Source of the DNA: Micavibrio_A sp040381535
GTDB taxonomy: Bacteria > Pseudomonadota > Alphaproteobacteria > Micavibrionales > Micavibrionaceae
Reading direction: 5' to 3'
DNA length: 64,000 nt
Assembly: GCA_040381535.1 (NCBI GenBank)
Contig: JBEIHF010000007.1
Coordinates: forward strand, 1 to 64,000
The translations under genes were made by a program, and so were the position numbers. How positions within the stretch are numbered: the stretch's first letter is position 1; the number at the start of each line of letters is the position of its first letter. This document shows, in pieces, positions 59,413 through 64,000 of this stretch. The notes under the pieces are model-generated. The model was given only the letters and a program-made list of their open reading frames with translations. It searched no databases and had not been told where the DNA came from.

Positions 59413-59883
59413 TTATTGTGAGCAAAAGGATTTGGCTATTCTGCATCCCGAGGGCGCTATGTTCTCGCATATCCTTAAAGCTTTGCGTTCGGCGGAGGAT
59501 TGAGTTTTACCCCAATCCGCGCCATACGCGCCGCCACGGTCACTCTTCAATCCCATATTCAAACCGACATCGCCTTTTGGTTTAACGGCAATCGCGCCGC
59601 AAGCATCATAAAAATAAACCGTGATCTGGCAATCCATAGGCTTGGAATTGCCGGTGGCACATTGTTTTTTGGCGGCGTCTTCCGCTTCCATTTGTGACGC
59701 CGCGTTCTGGCTGATGCCGTAATCCAGTGTTTTCGGTGAAACGGCAATTGCTGCATATTGCGGCGTTTTGGGGAATTCGGGCTGCGGTGTCGCAATCGTC
59801 GGCGTGTTCGGGATTGGGTCTACGGCGAAAACCTGAGCGGGGAAGAACACAAGAACCATGATTATTACAAGGAATATTCTCAT
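59413..59883 (-). CDS. DUF4189 secreted protein
   Basis: This 156-residue protein has a cleavable signal peptide (ending near VFA-VD, residue 20). The mature part fits DUF4189: YAAIAVSPKTLDYGIS, then AEDAAKKQC, QITVYFYDACGAIAV and a final SSAERKALRICEN with CRIAKSFC. Five or more Cys probably form disulfides in the periplasm. Function unknown in the family. It begins 15 bp after aroC and may share its transcript. Confidence 0.8.
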   Translation of the reverse strand: MRIFLVIIMVLVFFPAQVFAVDPIPNTPTIATPQPEFPKTPQYAAIAVSPKTLDYGISQNAASQMEAEDAAKKQCATGNSKPMDCQITVYFYDACGAIAVKPKGDVGLNMGLKSDRGGAYGADWGKTQSSAERKALRICENIAPSGCRIAKSFCSQ

Positions 59884-59898
59884 GTTTGTTTCTCCTCG

Positions 59899-60978
59899 TT
59901 ATAAATTCTGGGCTTTATGACGCAGCCAGTGGTCGGCCAGCACACAAGCCATCATCGCTTCGGCGACGGGCGTACCGCGCAGGCCTACGCACGGGTCGTG
60001 GCGGCCTTTGGTGACGATGTCGGTTTCAGTGCCTTGATTGTCGATGGTTTTAACGGGCGTCAGAATAGATGATGTGGGTTTGAACGCGACACGGCAGACG
60101 ATCTCCTGGCCTGTCGAAATACCGCCCAGAATGCCGCCAGCATTGTTGGATTGGAACACGGCCTTGCCATCTTTCATGCGGATTTCATCGGCATTCTCTT
60201 CACCGCCCATCAAAACGGAATCAAACCCAGCGCCTATTTCCACGCCCTTCACGGCGTTGATCGAAATCATCGCTTTGGCCAGATCGGAATCCAGCTTGTC
60301 ATACACAGGCGCGCCCAATCCTGCGGGAATACCACTTGCGACGATTTCAACGATGGTGCCTGCGGATGAACCGCTTTTGCGTTTTTCATCGAGAAATTTT
60401 TCGAACGTTTCAACAGACGAAGCATCGGGCGTCCAGAACGAATTTTGATCAACCTGATTCCAATCCCAATTCGCACGGTTGATCTTGTGTGGGCCAATCT
60501 GCACCACCGCCCCGCGGATTTTCACATCGCCCATCGCGGTTTCCAAAATTTTGCGGGCGATGGCACCAGCCGCAACACGCATCGCCGTTTCACGCGCGGA
60601 TGATCTGCCGCCGCCGCGGTAATCGCGAATGCCGTATTTGGAGTCATAGGTGAAATCGGCATGACCGGGGCGGTATTTGGACGCGATATCGCCGTAATCT
60701 TTCGAACGTGCGTCTACGTTTTCGATGAGGAGCCCAATCGGCGTTCCCGTCGTCTGTCCTTCAAACACGCCTGATAAAATACGCACCTCGTCAGGCTCCT
60801 GACGCTGCGTCGTGTGGCGGCTTTGCCCCGGCTTGCGGCGGTTGAGATATTTTTGAATATCGGCTTCGGTGAGCGTCATGCGCGGCGGCACGCCATCCAC
60901 GATGGCACCTATGGCCTCGCCGTGGCTTTCCCCGAAGGTCTGGTATTGAAATAATGTTCCGAAGCGGTTTCCTGACAT
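59899..60978 (-). CDS. aroC: Chorismate synthase
   Basis: This 359-residue FMN-dependent enzyme converts EPSP to chorismate, the last shikimate step. Signatures: GESHGEAIGAIVDGVPP, RRKPGQSRHTTQRQEPDEV, the glycine-rich DYRGGGRSSARETA and the late GGISTGQEIVCRVAFKPTSSI. The ending KGRHDPCVGLRGTPVAEAM is typical. The neighbourhood with fabI is common in alphaproteobacteria. Confidence 0.97.
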   Translation of the reverse strand: MSGNRFGTLFQYQTFGESHGEAIGAIVDGVPPRMTLTEADIQKYLNRRKPGQSRHTTQRQEPDEVRILSGVFEGQTTGTPIGLLIENVDARSKDYGDIASKYRPGHADFTYDSKYGIRDYRGGGRSSARETAMRVAAGAIARKILETAMGDVKIRGAVVQIGPHKINRANWDWNQVDQNSFWTPDASSVETFEKFLDEKRKSGSSAGTIVEIVASGIPAGLGAPVYDKLDSDLAKAMISINAVKGVEIGAGFDSVLMGGEENADEIRMKDGKAVFQSNNAGGILGGISTGQEIVCRVAFKPTSSILTPVKTIDNQGTETDIVTKGRHDPCVGLRGTPVAEAMMACVLADHWLRHKAQNL

Positions 60979-61020
60979 GGCTAATTTATTACCACGAAGC
61001 TTTTGAAAATCGAAGGATTT

Positions 61021-61581
61021 TTAGTTTTTCTTATTTGATAGTATTTTATAGGCCTTCCATACCCAAAATAACAGCCAGCCATACCCCCCAATAACGACCA
61101 CCAATAATCCATAGTAAGTGAAATTATCCGGATGGCGAGAAATCGCACTAAAATAATAGGGCAGTGTGGTTACCGAAAAATAAACCGCCAATGCAAGCAT
61201 TGCCGCCATAACACCCAATGCAACATTCTTGTGCCGCAGCCAATTGGCATAAACTACATCGTATTTATCCGGTGGGCGCGTCGGCATATCGGATTTTTGC
61301 ATTCCTTTGATCAGGGTTTTTTCTATGCCTAAATTTAAGACAAAAACCAAAACAAACCCTGCAAACAAGTAGGTCGTGTCGATGTCGGTGAAAAGTACGA
61401 CAAACAAAGCTACAACTAAGAAATACAGCCGTGCGGACAAATAGCTGCGCAAAACGGTTTCTTGTTTAGGCGTCTCTACGACATAACCAGCTTTTCCTGT
61501 CACGGGGAAAAACACAGTTGCGCCTTGCTCATCTTTTTCAAACCAGCGGTCTATATAAGTCTTAATGATTTTAGTTTCCAC
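61021..61581 (-). CDS. Hypothetical membrane protein
   Basis: This 186-residue protein has a cytosolic N terminus (METKIIKTYIDRWFEKDEQGATVFFP), then four hydrophobic segments at about 49-65, 69-85, 120-138 and 157-177. A polar loop (KSDMPTRPPDKYDVVYANWLRHK) lies between the second and third. It may be translated right after fabI (2-bp gap), suggesting an envelope role tied to lipid synthesis, but the family is unknown. Confidence 0.65.
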   Translation of the reverse strand: METKIIKTYIDRWFEKDEQGATVFFPVTGKAGYVVETPKQETVLRSYLSARLYFLVVALFVVLFTDIDTTYLFAGFVLVFVLNLGIEKTLIKGMQKSDMPTRPPDKYDVVYANWLRHKNVALGVMAAMLALAVYFSVTTLPYYFSAISRHPDNFTYYGLLVVVIGGYGWLLFWVWKAYKILSNKKN

Positions 61582-61583
61582 GT

Positions 61584-62441
61584 TTACGCCGCTTTGTCGG
61601 TATCTTTGGGCGCGATGGAGCGTAAAAGTTCAGCCGTTTCACCTGCGGATTCAACCGAGCACATGCCCACCGTATGATAACCGGAATCTACATGCAGGAC
61701 TTCGCCCGTCACACCCGAACCCAGATCGGAGAGCAGGAATAATCCCGAACGGCCCACATCATCAATCGTGACGTTGCGGCGGAGCGGAGAATTGAGTTCG
61801 TTCCATTTTAGGATATAGCGGAAATCACCGATGCCGCTTGCTGCAAGCGTTTTGATGGGACCCGCGGAAATCGCGTTGACGCGAATACCGCGCGGGCCAA
61901 GGTCGTTGGCAAGATAGCGCACGGAAGCTTCCAATGCCGCTTTGGCCACGCCCATAACATTGTAATGCGGCATAACGCGTTCGGCACCGTAGTAAGTCAG
62001 AGTCACGAGCGAGCCACCATCATTCATCAGCGGCGCCGCTTTTTGCGCAACAGCCGTAAAGGAGTAAACGGAGATATCCATGGTTTTGAGGAAATTGTCG
62101 CGCGTGGTGTCGAGATACAAACCGTCCAGTTCGTTTTTGTCGGAGAACGCGATGGCGTGGACAACGAAATCGATCTTGCCCCACTTCTCGCCGATTGATT
62201 TGAAAACTTGTTCGATGGAATCTATATTTGTCACATCGCAAGGCAGGACAATGGAAGATCCTATGCTGTCTGCCAGCGGTTTTACCCGTTTTTCGAGCGC
62301 TTCGCCCTGATACGTGAAAGCCAGCTCGGCCCCCGCCTCGTGCGCCGCCTTGGAGATGCCCCAAGCGATGGAACGATCATTGGCAACGCCCATAATCACG
62401 CCTTTTTTACCCGCAAGCCAGTTTTTTGCCGTATCAGTCAT
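61584..62441 (-). CDS. fabI: Enoyl-ACP reductase (NADH) FabI
   Basis: This 285-residue SDR-fold enzyme reduces enoyl-ACP in fatty acid elongation. It has the cofactor loop GKKGVIMGVANDRSIAWGI, LPCDVTN, DFVVHAIAFSD and the active-site stretch YYGAERVMPHYNVMGVAKAAL with the FabI Tyr-x6-Lys. ATG 62441 (MTDTAKNWLAGKKG) is the family's N terminus. The frame reaching 62507 adds a non-homologous stretch. Confidence 0.97.
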   Translation of the reverse strand: MTDTAKNWLAGKKGVIMGVANDRSIAWGISKAAHEAGAELAFTYQGEALEKRVKPLADSIGSSIVLPCDVTNIDSIEQVFKSIGEKWGKIDFVVHAIAFSDKNELDGLYLDTTRDNFLKTMDISVYSFTAVAQKAAPLMNDGGSLVTLTYYGAERVMPHYNVMGVAKAALEASVRYLANDLGPRGIRVNAISAGPIKTLAASGIGDFRYILKWNELNSPLRRNVTIDDVGRSGLFLLSDLGSGVTGEVLHVDSGYHTVGMCSVESAGETAELLRSIAPKDTDKAA

Positions 62442-62562
62442 AGTTCTTTTAGTCCTTATAATGACTTGTATCCTACACTTTTCAGCCATTCCGTCCAGCC
62501 CCTTCAAAGGCTGTGAGCCGCCAAAACAGGCCCTTTCTTGAGCCTTTCTTAACTAAAAAAGC

Positions 62563-62574
62563 CTAAAATTTTAG
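62563..62574. promoter_or_regulatory. 12-bp palindrome in divergent promoter region
   Basis: CTAAAATTTTAG is a perfect palindrome centred between fabI and the divergent unknown gene. It could be an operator, but it is AT-rich and short. Confidence 0.2.
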
Positions 62575-62604
62575 ACGGCGCCATTCGGGACATAAGCTTA
62601 AGTT

Positions 62605-64000
62605 ATGACTATTAAACTCGACATATTGCAAGACATTTGTTCACTCTCCGCGAAACAGGTTCAAGACCTGTATCCGGATGTGGAGCTGTTGTTCGTGCCA
62701 CACCATATGGGCAAGCTCTCCGAAGTCGTCAAACTCGGCGAACACGGCATGATGAAACATGCCGCCGGAAAAATCGCACTCGAGATTTTAGAAAAAAACA
62801 AACACCACGATCTGACAGGCTTCCTCGGGCTGGCCATCGATCACACAACCAAAATGTTCGGCCTGGCAAGCAGTGAAAGCATTCTGGCCATCATCAACGT
62901 CAATATGGATGAATTCACGGCGCCCAAAGATTTTCGCCGTGCGGTATATCACCATGCGTGGCACGCGATAGACCTTTTGGATATCCGCAAGCGCCCCGAA
63001 TATAATAGCAAATTCAAATCCGGCCCGATGATCCCGAAACGCTCCCCGATGAACTTGGCGCGTTTGAACCTGCAGGCCGATGTTTTCTCCGCAGTCATGA
63101 GCGGATTGCAGGGCGAGGAAGACGCCATCGATGTTCTGGCAGCCCAGCGCGCCATGGATGCTCTGCGCCCCGTGCATTCGCGTCGCGCACAGGATTATCC
63201 GTTCGTTATTGCCATGGAGGCCGCGAAATTCGGGTTTCAAAAACTGGTCGAATTGAAACCCACACGCATCAAATATCTTTATTACGCGCGCCAATTGGCG
63301 CTAGAAGTCGGTTACACATTCGATGAAACCAGCATCCGCCAATGGTGGGGATTTTCGCAACCCGCGCAAGACATGGCGTGGAGAAACCAACCCGGCGAAA
63401 TCATTCTGGGCAGTGCCATCGTATCCGCTGAAGATTCTTATATCCGCGCCACGGGCCACCTTGTGTGCGACATCACGGGTCTTTTGCCCAACGAAGCCGC
63501 GCATCTTATGCCCCATTACAACGCCTATGCGCCCAAAGAACATAACCAGACATTGCACGGCGAGCTTATGATCAAAGCCTTTGACGAAGCGCTTGTGCTT
63601 TCCGTCAGCGAAGACAACGGATGGCCTTTGGTAGCCGCCGCCCACAAACAAAATCAATTCTTGCCCGAAGGTATCGTTCTGGGGTGGTGTGCGAACGCCA
63701 TTTACGCCGCTGCGCGTTCCTTCGACTCCTCACTGACATCGGGGCGCAATGCCGCGCAGGCCGCGCGCATGGAATTTGAAGGGTCGAAAGATTCTACAAG
63801 TTGGGATGCTTTGGAAAAACTCGGTGACGATATCGTGGAACAGCGCCGCAAGGGCGAAATAGTCACGCTCGAGATGATCGCAACGCTATGCCAGAGCGAT
63901 AAGGACCTTGCACCCGTGAACAGCGCGATCGGCGTCACCAAAAGATTGCTGGATCAGGCGAAGCCCGAACCGGTCCTCAAATCATCCTCAGGCGGCGATA
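62605..64000 (+). CDS. Large hypothetical protein, 3' end beyond window
   Basis: An open frame from ATG 62605 runs to the right edge without a stop, at least 465 codons. It begins MTIKLDILQDICSLSAKQVQ. No membrane segment or signal peptide is evident. A His-rich stretch (AVYHHAWHAIDLLD, about residues 113-126) does not match a known metal motif. Later parts contain W-W-G-F and FLPEGIVLGWCANAIYAAARS. The end nearing the edge turns helical and charged. Codon use matches its neighbours, so it is a resident gene. It is divergent from fabI. Family unknown. Confidence 0.7.
   Translation, partial: MTIKLDILQDICSLSAKQVQDLYPDVELLFVPHHMGKLSEVVKLGEHGMMKHAAGKIALEILEKNKHHDLTGFLGLAIDHTTKMFGLASSESILAIINVNMDEFTAPKDFRRAVYHHAWHAIDLLDIRKRPEYNSKFKSGPMIPKRSPMNLARLNLQADVFSAVMSGLQGEEDAIDVLAAQRAMDALRPVHSRRAQDYPFVIAMEAAKFGFQKLVELKPTRIKYLYYARQLALEVGYTFDETSIRQWWGFSQPAQDMAWRNQPGEIILGSAIVSAEDSYIRATGHLVCDITGLLPNEAAHLMPHYNAYAPKEHNQTLHGELMIKAFDEALVLSVSEDNGWPLVAAAHKQNQFLPEGIVLGWCANAIYAAARSFDSSLTSGRNAAQAARMEFEGSKDSTSWDALEKLGDDIVEQRRKGEIVTLEMIATLCQSDKDLAPVNSAIGVTKRLLDQAKPEPVLKSSSGGD

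Overview
The window is a chromosomal segment of an alphaproteobacterium, with moderate GC (a little above 50% by eye) and genes tightly packed on both strands. The assignment rests on gene order and gene families: serS-pcm-LysM/M23-yajC-secD-secF-(Mth938 domain)-(phytoene-synthase-like)-trmFO neighbourhood, ispH-thrB-rnhA, xseB-ispA-dxs, the NADP malic enzyme fused to a phosphotransacetylase domain, and a GTTC-N7-GTTC type LexA site. Several conserved but uncharacterised proteins make a Rhodospirillales- or Micavibrio-like lineage plausible, but the sequence alone does not fix the genus.

Layout. (1) Positions 1-3.7 kb are accessory DNA: two adjacent minus-strand genes built from a 77-residue tandem repeat, debris of a PAS-domain gene, a duplicated-domain ORF, and a metallopeptidase-like gene, ending at tRNA-Ser(CGA). 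The 3' half of that tRNA is duplicated 1 kb away, the footprint of integration at a tRNA. (2) 3.8-11.7 kb: orphan periplasmic binding protein and divergent TrmB-like regulator, LysE exporter, a METTL25-like methyltransferase preceded by a truncated binding-protein leader, an efflux outer-membrane lipoprotein, a DnaA-domain-IV-like protein, a DJ-1/PfpI protein and rimO. (3) 11.9-14.6 kb: a two-gene operon of unknown function and a tiny Cys/His-rich protein. (4) 14.6-19.3 kb: the glycine cleavage operon gcvT-gcvH-gcvPA-gcvPB, with an MliC-type lipoprotein right after it. (5) 19.4-26.0 kb: hypothetical genes, a Y-family polymerase with a LexA box, trmFO with a translationally coupled hydrolase, and an NDUFAF6-like protein. 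(6) 26.1-37.5 kb: sodB, terC, NDUFAF3-like gene, secF-secD-yajC, a cell-wall LysM/M23 lipoprotein, pcm, serS, an N-formylglutamate amidohydrolase and lipB. (7) 37.5-45.7 kb: a stand-alone winged-helix regulator, tRNA-Leu(GAG), maeB-mgtE, a class A penicillin-binding protein and a PhzF-family gene. (8) 45.8-56.6 kb: rnhA-thrB-ispH, an AGE-family epimerase, a histone-deacetylase-like gene, and the isoprenoid cluster xseB-ispA-(YciI)-dxs. (9) 56.6-64 kb: sppA, a VanX-like dipeptidase with an altered zinc ligand, DUF4189, aroC, a membrane protein, fabI, and a large unknown protein that runs off the right edge.

Functional links. lipB would supply lipoate needed by GcvH. ispA, dxs and ispH cover three steps of MEP/polyprenyl synthesis. 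yajC-secD-secF is the Sec accessory complex, and beside it lie relatives of two mitochondrial complex I assembly factors. Cell-envelope genes recur (class A PBP, LysM/M23, VanX-like, SppA, MliC, PG-binding lipoprotein). No CRISPR array, rRNA, transposase or integrase is visible. The most unusual parts are the repeat-gene/att region at the left edge, the uncharacterised operon at 11.9-14.3 kb, and enzyme homologues with lost or changed metal ligands.
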